From: JANMZR01 sp031383555
GTDB taxonomy: Bacteria; Bacteroidota; Bacteroidia; Cytophagales; Spirosomataceae
Direction of reading: 5' to 3'
Assembly (NCBI GenBank): GCA_031383555.1
Contig: JANMZR010000443.1
Span: 1-9,450 of the forward strand
DNA length: 9,450 nt
A program made the position numbers and the translations under genes. Shown piece by piece: positions 1 to 6,522 of this stretch. Positions within the stretch are counted from its first letter, which is position 1, and every line of letters begins with the position of its first letter. Below the pieces are notes generated by a model, which worked only from the letters and a program-made list of their open reading frames with translations, did not search any database and was not told the origin of the DNA.

Positions 1-550
1 ATTCAAAAAATAAATCTGCACAAGTTAATTCTGGGCTAATACAGTTAGCCAATAAAATTTGAATAGTTGCAAATTGGCTGTTGAGATAAAGTTCATAATA
101 ATAAAATAATGGGTTGAAATTTACTAAAAACAACCTGTCCCAATCTGTACCAGCCATTGCACTATCATCAAAGCTCCAACCATTTTCTTCAATCAATTTG
201 TCAATTTTGCTGCATTCATTTTCCAAATTACTGCTTTTAGCATTGAAACAATGTATTTGATTATCAGCTATTTGTAAAGGAATAAATAGCTTTTGGTACA
301 TGGTGTAAAAACAAGAGCCTTCATCGTTTTCATCCATGCCAACCCATTCATCTAAGCCTACAAAATGAGTTGTAGAAAAATCGACCAAATTGTCGTTTGC
401 CATGTCTACCAAATAGTCAAAAACTCCCAAAGGTGTATCACCTGAGCCAAGGCAGATTAATGAATTGGGCTTATTGTCAATTGCTGCCACAATTTTCTTG
501 GCTATTTTTTCACATAGTAAATCGTAATTTTCAAAAAGCTCAATCTGCAT
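1..550 (-). CDS. NagB-family (glucosamine-6-phosphate deaminase-like) protein, partial and apparently chimeric
   Basis: The frame opens at ATG 550-548 and stays open for 183 codons to the window edge, so the 3' end is missing. Residues 1-123 look like the N-terminal half of a NagB/6-phosphogluconolactonase-type sugar-phosphate isomerase: the phosphate-binding loop LICLGSGDTPLG (31-42), the motif VGLDEWVGMDENDEGSC (64-80) with the Asp that matches the catalytic Asp after the core strand, and a FNAK segment at 102-105. NagB proteins should continue with a GG-x-D strand and an NGHIGxNEP catalytic loop soon after residue 124. Here the frame instead reads GWSFDDSAMAGTDWDRLF and then an aromatic-rich stretch (FYYYELYL, 149-156) that I do not recognise. 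The catalytic His loop is therefore absent from the visible part. The gene lies 45 bp after the DUF4249 gene, probably in its operon. It may be a truncated fusion, a pseudogene, or an assembly join near 179. NagB ancestry of the N-terminal half is fairly sure; function is not. Confidence 0.6.
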   Translation of the reverse strand, partial: MQIELFENYDLLCEKIAKKIVAAIDNKPNSLICLGSGDTPLGVFDYLVDMANDNLVDFSTTHFVGLDEWVGMDENDEGSCFYTMYQKLFIPLQIADNQIHCFNAKSSNLENECSKIDKLIEENGWSFDDSAMAGTDWDRLFLVNFNPLFYYYELYLNSQFATIQILLANCISPELTCADLFFE

Positions 551-595
551 GTTTCTGTCTAGAGTTAGTACTAAAATTATATTATAGGACAATAT

Positions 596-1534
596 TCAGT
601 CATTATCTTTTGACACTTTTTTAGGGTCAATTACGGTTGTGAATTTACTGAAGCCAGATACGCTGAACCAACCTAGTGCTTTTTTTGTCGATTTACTATT
701 CATATTTACAATATTTGTTAAAAATGTAGCTGGAGGAGTGGCAAATAGCCCTTGGTTTTGTTCTTCATTTTCAGCAGATCTTAAAAAGTCGAAATGTGAT
801 TGGCTTACTGAGTATAATTCAACCCGTGATGAGTCACCTTCATTGAACAATTGCGTTGCAATTGACCTTCTTAATGGCAATATAAAAACCAATCCATCAG
901 CACGGGCACCAGGCTGAAAAGCAGCATCATAAGCTACTTCTTCTCTTTGTAACTTCCAAGTTTTTTTCTCTTTATCGAAGCGATACCCTTTTATAAAATA
1001 GCAATCGCCAATACCTGTTAAATCTCTTGCATAAAATTCTGGTCTAAATCCTTTTTTAGGTTCATCAACATCGCCTCCGGGCTGGCCTGTATTGTCTTTA
1101 AATACATAAATCAATGAATCAATTTGTGGAATCCGATTCATTTTTGAATTAGCTGTATATACTTCACCTTTGTATTTCACTTCTAAAGTATAATCTAATC
1201 CGATTTTTCCGAATTTAACATTACTATTTGGCTGCCAATCATAAAAAATAGTTGGTTTATTTAGGCTATCTAACCGCTGCTTAAACTCATACGTGATGCC
1301 CTCGTTATTAGTAACTTTTACCTCAGCACCATTAGCAGGTGAGGGTTTTGAATTATCAAAATAAGGTTGTGAAACCATCAATTTAATAAACTGCATACCT
1401 TCCCTATTTGAAAGTTGGCCATCAACCACCAATTTTTCCTCATTTCGAGGTACCTTAACATCAATTACATCTTCACAAGAGCTAAGTAGTATTGCAGTTA
1501 ATGTGCTTATAATTAAATATTTAATTAATTTCAT
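596..1534 (-). CDS. DUF4249-family outer-membrane lipoprotein, partner of the upstream TonB-dependent receptor
   Basis: The product has 312 residues. It starts MKLIKYLIISTLTAILLSSC, a type II signal peptide with lipobox LSSC and lipidated Cys20. The residues after Cys are Glu-Asp, and acidic residues here resemble the surface-export signal of Bacteroidota lipoproteins, so it may face outside (inference). The mature part opens with EDVIDVKVPRNEEKLVVDGQL and continues with SQPYFDNSKPSPANGAEVKVTNNEG and IPQIDSLIYVF. This is the usual pattern of DUF4249 proteins, in which a short beta-rich domain carries the pattern 'VV-G-L(T/S)...PYFDN...GA-V-(V/I)...IDSL'. Such proteins are commonly encoded just after a TonB-dependent receptor, as here (40-bp gap), and are thought to act as its lipoprotein partner, in the manner of SusD but without sequence relationship. 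The molecular role and ligand are unknown. AGGAGA lies directly against the ATG, an unusually clear but very close Shine-Dalgarno for this phylum. Length is normal for the family. Confidence 0.9.
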   Translation of the reverse strand: MKLIKYLIISTLTAILLSSCEDVIDVKVPRNEEKLVVDGQLSNREGMQFIKLMVSQPYFDNSKPSPANGAEVKVTNNEGITYEFKQRLDSLNKPTIFYDWQPNSNVKFGKIGLDYTLEVKYKGEVYTANSKMNRIPQIDSLIYVFKDNTGQPGGDVDEPKKGFRPEFYARDLTGIGDCYFIKGYRFDKEKKTWKLQREEVAYDAAFQPGARADGLVFILPLRRSIATQLFNEGDSSRVELYSVSQSHFDFLRSAENEEQNQGLFATPPATFLTNIVNMNSKSTKKALGWFSVSGFSKFTTVIDPKKVSKDND

Positions 1535-1574
1535 TCTCCTAAAATTCTATAAATGTTTTGATTTTTTATTCAAT

Positions 1575-3962
1575 TTAAAATTTAAAATTGTACGTAATTG
1601 CAGGCACAATTGAGCCAAAAATAGATAATTTTACCGCCTCTGTTTTGGTTTGATCATCAGCGTTTTGCCTGAAATATACTGAAAAAGCATTTCGTCTATT
1701 ATAGGTATTGTATATTGAGAATACCCAGTTGGCAGTTCCTTTTTTAAAGGGTCCTTTTTTGGCTTGTAGGGTTGCAGAAAAGTCAAGACGGTGGTAGTTC
1801 TCTACTCTGGAGTCGTTGCGAGAGCTGTTTTCATTGTCTGGTAAAATGAAATTATCATATACAAATTTTCCTCTCGGGAATGTAAATGGCACACCTGTAT
1901 AAAAAGCAAAATTCCCCGAAAACGACCACCTTTTATTCAAATCGTACATTGCTACAACATTTGCAACATGCGTTCTATCAAATCGGGCGGGGAACCATTT
2001 ATTTGCATTCACACCAATTACTTGGCGCTCTGTTCGTGAAAGTGTATAGGAAAGCCAGCCGTTAAATTTGCCCGTGTTTTTTTTCACATAAAACTCTGCA
2101 CCGTAGGCACGGCCTTTTCCAAAAAGTAAATCACCTTCAAAAAATTCATTTAAAAACAAGTCGGAATTGTCAATATAATCTATTTGATTTTGGAGCTTTT
2201 TATAATAAACTTCAATTGAAGTTTCGTAGTCATTTATGTTTTCGCCAAAGTTTTTAAATACACCAAAGGCCAGCTGATCAGCTAGTTGTGGCTTTATATT
2301 ATTGGTTGAAGGTGTCCAAATATCCAATGGAGTGGAGGCCGCAGTATTGCTCATCAAATGCAAATATTGGGCAGTGCGGTTATAGCTAACTTTTAAAGAA
2401 GTAGATGAATTTAAATTCAAATTTGCTGAAAACCGTGGCTCCCAGTTGCCATAATTTTGAATACTTTCACCTTGATTATAGCTTTTTGCAGCGGTAATTT
2501 GTCGTCTTTGGGCATTTTCATTGGCTTTGTAAATATAAGGGGCAAATGTATATCCATTTCCTTTTCCGAGGTAATCAAAATTAGAGTATCGAATACCAAA
2601 TTGTAATGAAAAGGCGGAAGATACTTTTATTTCATCACCAATATAAGCGGATAATTCAGAGGCATATTTTTCCGCTTGGCCAAAAGAGCGGGTCTCTCCA
2701 GCAGATTTCGCAATGGCTAAACCAGGTTTAAATGTATAATATATGCCCTGTGCACCAAAAGTTAATGAATTGTTTGGGCTGATATAATAAGTAAAGTCTG
2801 GCTTGAAACTATAACTAATTACATTGGAGTTCCATTCAAATGAATCTTTATCGTTGTTTTTCAAATTAGTAGCTAATTGATAGTCGTAGTTACTGTAATA
2901 GGCTGTAGTGTTGAGAAAAAGCCTATTGTTAAAAACATGGTTCCAACGCAAACTTGTGGTTGAGTTGCCCCAATTAAAGCCAAATTGAGCTCCAAATACA
3001 TCTCTACCAAAATAACCTGAAAGAAACAATACATCTTTATCGCTGAATTTGTAGTTGAATTTGGCAGTTAAATCATAAAAACTAAATTTAGAATCTTTAA
3101 TGTCACCATTCAAAAATGGCTTAGCCAATACATCGGCATAGGAGCGACGAGCAGCAAATATAAATGAGGCTTTTTCTTTTAACAAAGGTGCCTCAATACT
3201 AATTCTGCTGAATATCAGACCTATGCCACCATTAATTTCCAATTTTTTGGAGTTACCTTCTTTCATTTTTACATCTAAAATTGAGGATATTCTACCACCA
3301 TATTGAGCTGGTATTCCGCCTTTTATCAGTTTTACGTCTTTAACGGCGTCAGGGTTAAAAACTGAGAAAAAACCGAAAAGATGGGATGAATTGTAAACTG
3401 GTGCTTCGTCTAAAAGAACAAGATTTTGGTCGACTCCTCCACCTCGCACATTAAAACCTGACGAACCTTCACCGATAGTTGATACACCTGGCAATAACTG
3501 AATGCTTCTAATCAAATCTACTTCGCCTAGCAATGCGGGCATTTTTTGTATAGTTTTCATCGATATTTTATTTACCGACATTTCAATACTTTTTACATTG
3601 TCGTCTTCTTTTTTAGCAGAAACTTGCACCTCTGAAAGTGATGTGCTTTCTTCTATCATTTCAAGGTTGAAACTAATCGGCTCAATACCCGCTTCCACTT
3701 CTTTGTTAATTTTATTGTAACCTATATAAGAAAACACCAAGTTGTATTTGCCTTGTGGTACTGTTATTGAATAAAAGCCATAAGAGTTGGTTGTATTTCC
3801 GGTACCTAGTTCTTTTATATACACAGAAACACCAATCAAACCTTCACCATTTCTTATGTCTTTAACATAACCTGATATGGTAGTTTTAGTATTTTGAGAT
3901 ATTGCTTTTGCTAAAAAGATCCCTAAAAATAGGAGGGAAAAGTATATTTTTTTTAAATCCAT
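1575..3962 (-). CDS. TonB-dependent outer-membrane receptor with N-terminal carboxypeptidase-regulatory-like domain
   Basis: I place the start at ATG 3962, giving 795 residues. The frame can be extended to a TTG at 4031, but that TTG sits inside a promoter-like TAATTTTG, and only the ATG puts a signal peptide at the N-terminus (MDLKKIYFSLLFLGIFLAKA, cleavage about residue 20). Domains in order: a carboxypeptidase-regulatory-like beta-sandwich (about 28-102, TISGYVKDIRNGEGLIGVSV... YSITVPQGKYNLVFSYIGY), a plug domain (about 133-240, with FNVRGGGVDQNLVLLDEAPV and GGIPAQYGGRISSILDVKMKEG), then a long beta-barrel ending in YNFKF with the C-terminal Phe typical of outer-membrane barrels. Proteins of this type import large or scarce ligands using energy passed by TonB-ExbBD. 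The following gene is DUF4249, not SusD, so this is not a classical SusCD starch-type pair. The adjacent NagB-like genes suggest an amino-sugar ligand, which is inference only. No frameshift is seen. Confidence 0.92.
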   Translation of the reverse strand: MDLKKIYFSLLFLGIFLAKAISQNTKTTISGYVKDIRNGEGLIGVSVYIKELGTGNTTNSYGFYSITVPQGKYNLVFSYIGYNKINKEVEAGIEPISFNLEMIEESTSLSEVQVSAKKEDDNVKSIEMSVNKISMKTIQKMPALLGEVDLIRSIQLLPGVSTIGEGSSGFNVRGGGVDQNLVLLDEAPVYNSSHLFGFFSVFNPDAVKDVKLIKGGIPAQYGGRISSILDVKMKEGNSKKLEINGGIGLIFSRISIEAPLLKEKASFIFAARRSYADVLAKPFLNGDIKDSKFSFYDLTAKFNYKFSDKDVLFLSGYFGRDVFGAQFGFNWGNSTTSLRWNHVFNNRLFLNTTAYYSNYDYQLATNLKNNDKDSFEWNSNVISYSFKPDFTYYISPNNSLTFGAQGIYYTFKPGLAIAKSAGETRSFGQAEKYASELSAYIGDEIKVSSAFSLQFGIRYSNFDYLGKGNGYTFAPYIYKANENAQRRQITAAKSYNQGESIQNYGNWEPRFSANLNLNSSTSLKVSYNRTAQYLHLMSNTAASTPLDIWTPSTNNIKPQLADQLAFGVFKNFGENINDYETSIEVYYKKLQNQIDYIDNSDLFLNEFFEGDLLFGKGRAYGAEFYVKKNTGKFNGWLSYTLSRTERQVIGVNANKWFPARFDRTHVANVVAMYDLNKRWSFSGNFAFYTGVPFTFPRGKFVYDNFILPDNENSSRNDSRVENYHRLDFSATLQAKKGPFKKGTANWVFSIYNTYNRRNAFSVYFRQNADDQTKTEAVKLSIFGSIVPAITYNFKF

Positions 3963-4028
3963 TTCTTTAAAAAATTTCACTAAATAGTTCTTATTTAAAC
4001 TAATACGATATTTGGTATCGGAATAGTT

Positions 4029-4036
4029 CAAAATTA
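4029..4036 (-). promoter_or_regulatory. Candidate -7 promoter element of the receptor operon
   Basis: On the minus strand this reads TAATTTTG, a full match to the Bacteroidota -7 consensus TAnnTTTG. It would start transcription about 55-65 nt upstream of the ATG at 3962. I see no TTTG at the expected -33 spacing, so the assignment rests on one box. It also argues against the TTG at 4031 as translation start, because that codon would lie upstream of the transcript. Confidence 0.4.
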
Positions 4037-4068
4037 GTATATTAATAATTTAGATTATGCATTATTGT

Positions 4069-4111
4069 ATAAAAGGCAATTTATAAGGATAACTTATAAA
4101 TTGCCTTTTAT
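4069..4111. repeat. Perfect inverted repeat, 19-bp arms and 5-nt loop
   Basis: The left arm ATAAAAGGCAATTTATAAG (4069-4087) is exactly complementary to the right arm at 4093-4111, with GATAA between. It lies between divergent genes, about 33 bp upstream of the candidate -7 box of the receptor operon. It is followed on the plus strand by GTTGTTT, so it could work as a bidirectional terminator or transcript barrier. It could also be a large operator, or part of the palindromic element that begins right next to it. No gene ends here in either direction, which makes a simple terminator role odd. Confidence 0.75.
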
Positions 4112-4114
4112 GTT

Positions 4115-4226
4115 GTTTAGTTAAAAACCTTAATTTTAACAAGATGTTTCTCTAAGACCCTAAGATAATGCTCTTGTTATTTTTATGTAACTATTTTAAT
4201 TCTAAATCCTTTAATACCAAAATATT
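4115..4226. repeat. Dispersed palindromic element, copy A
   Basis: Outer inverted repeats are TTTAGTTAAAA at left (4116-4126) and TTTTAATTCTAAA at right (4194-4206), matching apart from a 2-nt gap. Inside is a second inverted repeat, TAACAAGA (4137-4144) against TCTTGTTA (4172-4179). The segment TTAACAAGATGTTTCTC from 4136 recurs with one change at 8067, and the right end CTAAATCCTTTAATACC resembles the ends of that second copy. The element has no reading frame and sits in intergenic DNA, so it resembles a MITE-like or REP-like non-autonomous element. The boundaries are approximate, and no target duplication is clear. Confidence 0.5.
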
Positions 4227-4268
4227 GAACCCAAATTAAAAAAAATAATTAAAAATATTAAGCTTAAA

Positions 4269-4347
4269 CAGTATTATATTACTGATATATTTTGTTTTTA
4301 TACAATCATTAAGTAAATTTACTGAAAATTATAGTAATATTTTACCG
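4269..4347. promoter_or_regulatory. Cluster of three AGTA...TTAC palindromes, candidate operator of the HTH gene
   Basis: Three palindromic boxes share half-sites: CAGTATTATATTACTG (4269-4284), AGTAAATTTACT (4312-4323, a perfect 12-bp palindrome) and TAGTAATATTTTACCG (4332-4347). The first and third have the same length and agree at 12 of 16 positions. Their centres are about 41 and 22 bp apart, close to four and two helical turns. The second overlaps the predicted -7 box and the third lies between that box and the start codon. This is where a small HTH protein would be expected to bind for autorepression. The binding protein is inferred. Confidence 0.45.
4291..4321 (+). promoter_or_regulatory. 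Candidate promoter of the HTH-nagB-nagX operon
   Basis: TTTG at 4291-4294 is followed after 19 bp by TAAATTTA (4314-4321). This matches the Bacteroidota -33/-7 layout (TTTG, about 17-23 bp, TAnnTTTG) with one mismatch in the last base. Transcription would begin near 4328 and leave a leader of about 25 nt before the ATG at 4353. The -7 box is embedded in the perfect palindrome AGTAAATTTACT, so a protein bound there would block RNA polymerase. Confidence 0.5.
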
Positions 4348-4352
4348 ATTTT

Positions 4353-4562
4353 ATGAATATAGCACAATTAGGCAATATTATCAGAGAAAATAGGCAGACT
4401 AAAAACATTAGTCAAGAACTCTTAAGTAATCAAAGTGATGTGGCCATAAAATCCATACATTCAATCGAATTAGGTAAGGGGAATCCTTCCATAAAAACAT
4501 TAACAAAACTTTTACAAGTTCTTGATTTAGAATTTATTATAGTTTCAAAAAAATCAATTTAA
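4353..4562 (+). CDS. Small XRE/HipB-like helix-turn-helix DNA-binding protein
   Basis: This 69-residue protein is a single helix-turn-helix domain. Helix 1 is about 4-14 (AQLGNIIRENRQ), helices 2 and 3 span about 19-38 (SQELLSNQ, then DVAIKSIHSIE), followed by ELGKGNPSIKTLTKLLQVLDLEF, where GKGNPS-KTL--LL--L-LE is typical of the HipB/y4mF-type regulators. The size fits that group. Relatives are often antitoxins beside a HipA kinase, but no hipA follows: the next gene starts 24 bp downstream and is the NagB/PIG-L fusion. The protein is therefore an orphan and may be an autoregulated repressor of the amino-sugar operon, helped by the palindromes just upstream. No clear Shine-Dalgarno precedes the ATG. 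The DNA-binding call is strong; the target is inference. Confidence 0.88.
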   Translation: MNIAQLGNIIRENRQTKNISQELLSNQSDVAIKSIHSIELGKGNPSIKTLTKLLQVLDLEFIIVSKKSI

Positions 4563-4586
4563 CACTACCAGAAAAATATTTTTACA

Positions 4587-6488
4587 ATGGAACAAGCCAT
4601 CAGTTACGAAAGAATTCCAACCATTATTTACGCAAATGCTGAAGAAGCCTCAAAAGCGATTGCTAATGAAATAGCCAATTTGATTCGTTTGAAAGCCAAA
4701 GAAGGTAAGCAAGCAATTTTAGGATTAGCCACAGGTTCTTCTCCAAAAATGGTATATGCAGAGCTTATTCGTATGCATAAAGAGGAAAAGTTGAGTTTTA
4801 AAAATGTGGTAACTTTCAATTTGGATGAATACTTTCAAATTGAAGCAGATTCAATGCAAAGCTATGTTAGGTTCATGAAAGAGCAGCTTTTTGACCATGT
4901 GGACATTCCAAAAGGTAATATAAACATTCCTGATGGAACGCTACCTTTGGAAAAAGTGGCGGAATTTTGTAGAGATTATGAGCAAAAAATAGATAATTAT
5001 GGGGGGCTGGACTTTCAATTATTGGGTATTGGCAGAAACGGGCATATTGGTTTTAACGAACCTGGCTCATTGTCAAATTCTCGAACCAGATTAATGACCC
5101 TTGACCTAACCACTCGCTTAGATGCTGCTGGAGATTTTGGTGGCCTTTCAAAAGTATCACGTAAGGCAATAACACTGGGAATTCAAAAAATAATGGATGC
5201 CAAAAGAGTTGTTTTATTGGCTTGGGGAGAACATAAAGCACTAAATGTGGCAAGAGCAATTGAAGGAAAAGTGAGCTCTGATGTACCTGCATCGTATATT
5301 CAGCAGCATTCTAATGCCAATTTTGTGATTGACACTACCGCAGCTTCACAACTTACCCGAATGAAAACGCCTTGGCTAATCGACCACGTAACTTGGGACA
5401 GAGCAATGATAAAAAAAGCAGTAACTTTTCTCTCTCTATCGCTTGACAAGCCTGTTTTGAAACTCACAAATAGTGACTATAATGAAAATGGGCTATCCGA
5501 TTTACTAGCCCTTTATGGCCAAGCTTATGACATAAATATTGAAGTTTTCAATTTCCTACAACATACAATAACTGGCTGGCCGGGTGGAAAGCCCAATGCC
5601 GATGATACAAATAGACCGGAGCGTGCCTACCCTTCAAAGAAAAAAGTGATTATTTTCAGCCCTCATCCCGACGACGATATAATTTCAATGGGTGGAACTT
5701 TTCAAAGACTCCACGACCAAGGTCATGAGGTACATATAGCCTATCAAACTTCTGGGAATATTGCTGTGGCTGATGCAGAGGCGCTAAGGTTTGCCGAATT
5801 TGTTGTCGATTTTAATGATCATTTTGATGCTAAAAATCCGAAAGCAAATAGAATTTATAAGGAAGCTTCTAAATTTTTACAAAATAAAAAGGACTCAGAG
5901 ATGGATATTGAGGAGGTGAGATATATTAAAGGATTGATACGGCAAGGTGAAGCTAAGGCAACTTGCCGGTATGTGGGTATTGATAAAAATAATGTACACT
6001 TTTTGGAAATGCCTTTTTATGAAACTGGGTCAGTACAAAAAATGCCTTTAGGAGAAGAGGATATTTTGAGGGTGGCTAATTTGATTGAGGAAATACAACC
6101 CCACCAGATCTATGCTGCGGGCGATTTGGCCGATCCACATGGAACTCATAAAGTATGTTTAGATGCCATTATGGAGGCTGTAAAGCGACTTAAATACCGA
6201 GAATACATGGAAAATTGCTGGGTTTGGCTATACAAGGGTGCTTGGGCCGAATGGGATATCGACCAAATAGAAATGGCAGTGCCTATGAGCCCCGACCAAG
6301 TTTTGAAAAAACGCTACGGTATTTTTAAGCACCAATCACAAAAAGATGGAGTGGTATTTCAAGGTGACGATAACCGTGAATTTTGGCAAAGAGCTGAAGA
6401 ACGTAATAGAGGTACAGCCACTATATATAATAAATTGGGCTTGGCTGAATACGAAGCAATGGAAGCGTTTGTGAGGTGGAGGTTTTAA
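4587..6488 (+). CDS. nagB: Glucosamine-6-phosphate deaminase fused to a PIG-L/LmbE-type deacetylase domain
   Basis: The product has 633 residues in two domains. Residues about 10-265 are NagB: phosphate loop LGLATGSSPKMVY (45-57), catalytic Asp in FNLDEYF (Asp80), and the loop GIGRNGHIGFNEPG (147-160) with His153 and Glu158. The position of E. coli Asp141 is Asn151 here, as in many NagB homologues. NagB converts glucosamine 6-phosphate to fructose 6-phosphate and ammonia in the cytoplasm. After a linker (270-350), residues about 352-555 are a PIG-L/LmbE zinc deacetylase fold: FSPHPDDDIISMGG (His360, Asp362, Asp363) and DLADPHGTH (His518, His521) supply the expected metal-binding and catalytic residues, so both active sites look intact. 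Such fusions are known in Bacteroidota, often annotated only as glucosamine-6-phosphate deaminase. The PIG-L half may deacetylate an N-acetylglucosamine derivative before deamination, which is inferred since no nagA is in view. It is the second gene of the HTH operon, 34 bp before the nagX-like gene. Confidence 0.92.
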   Translation: MEQAISYERIPTIIYANAEEASKAIANEIANLIRLKAKEGKQAILGLATGSSPKMVYAELIRMHKEEKLSFKNVVTFNLDEYFQIEADSMQSYVRFMKEQLFDHVDIPKGNINIPDGTLPLEKVAEFCRDYEQKIDNYGGLDFQLLGIGRNGHIGFNEPGSLSNSRTRLMTLDLTTRLDAAGDFGGLSKVSRKAITLGIQKIMDAKRVVLLAWGEHKALNVARAIEGKVSSDVPASYIQQHSNANFVIDTTAASQLTRMKTPWLIDHVTWDRAMIKKAVTFLSLSLDKPVLKLTNSDYNENGLSDLLALYGQAYDINIEVFNFLQHTITGWPGGKPNADDTNRPERAYPSKKKVIIFSPHPDDDIISMGGTFQRLHDQGHEVHIAYQTSGNIAVADAEALRFAEFVVDFNDHFDAKNPKANRIYKEASKFLQNKKDSEMDIEEVRYIKGLIRQGEAKATCRYVGIDKNNVHFLEMPFYETGSVQKMPLGEEDILRVANLIEEIQPHQIYAAGDLADPHGTHKVCLDAIMEAVKRLKYREYMENCWVWLYKGAWAEWDIDQIEMAVPMSPDQVLKKRYGIFKHQSQKDGVVFQGDDNREFWQRAEERNRGTATIYNKLGLAEYEAMEAFVRWRF

Positions 6489-6522
6489 TTGTTTTAGAAA
6501 TACAATTTTAGTTTTTTAAATT

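Noticed and set aside
639..917. Plus-strand open frame of 92 codons
   Set aside because: It lies wholly inside the DUF4249 gene on the opposite strand and has no recognisable features. The same holds for other open frames opposite real genes, such as 397-624, 3502-3720, 4628-4819, 5053-5292, 6516-6824, 7510-7728 and 9153-9341.
2417..2599. Minus-strand 60-codon open frame
   Set aside because: It is a shifted frame inside the receptor barrel coding sequence, without its own start signals.
596..3962. SusC/SusD starch-type uptake pair
   Set aside because: The lipoprotein matches DUF4249, not SusD/RagB, so the pair is a different receptor type.
4069..4226. CRISPR array or tRNA in the divergent intergenic region
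   Set aside because: The repeats are inverted, not regularly spaced direct repeats, and no cloverleaf or TTCGANNC-type T-arm is visible.
4353..6488. HipBA-type toxin-antitoxin system
   Set aside because: The HTH protein is HipB-like, but the next gene is a NagB/PIG-L fusion with no HipA kinase motifs, and no toxin-like gene is nearby.
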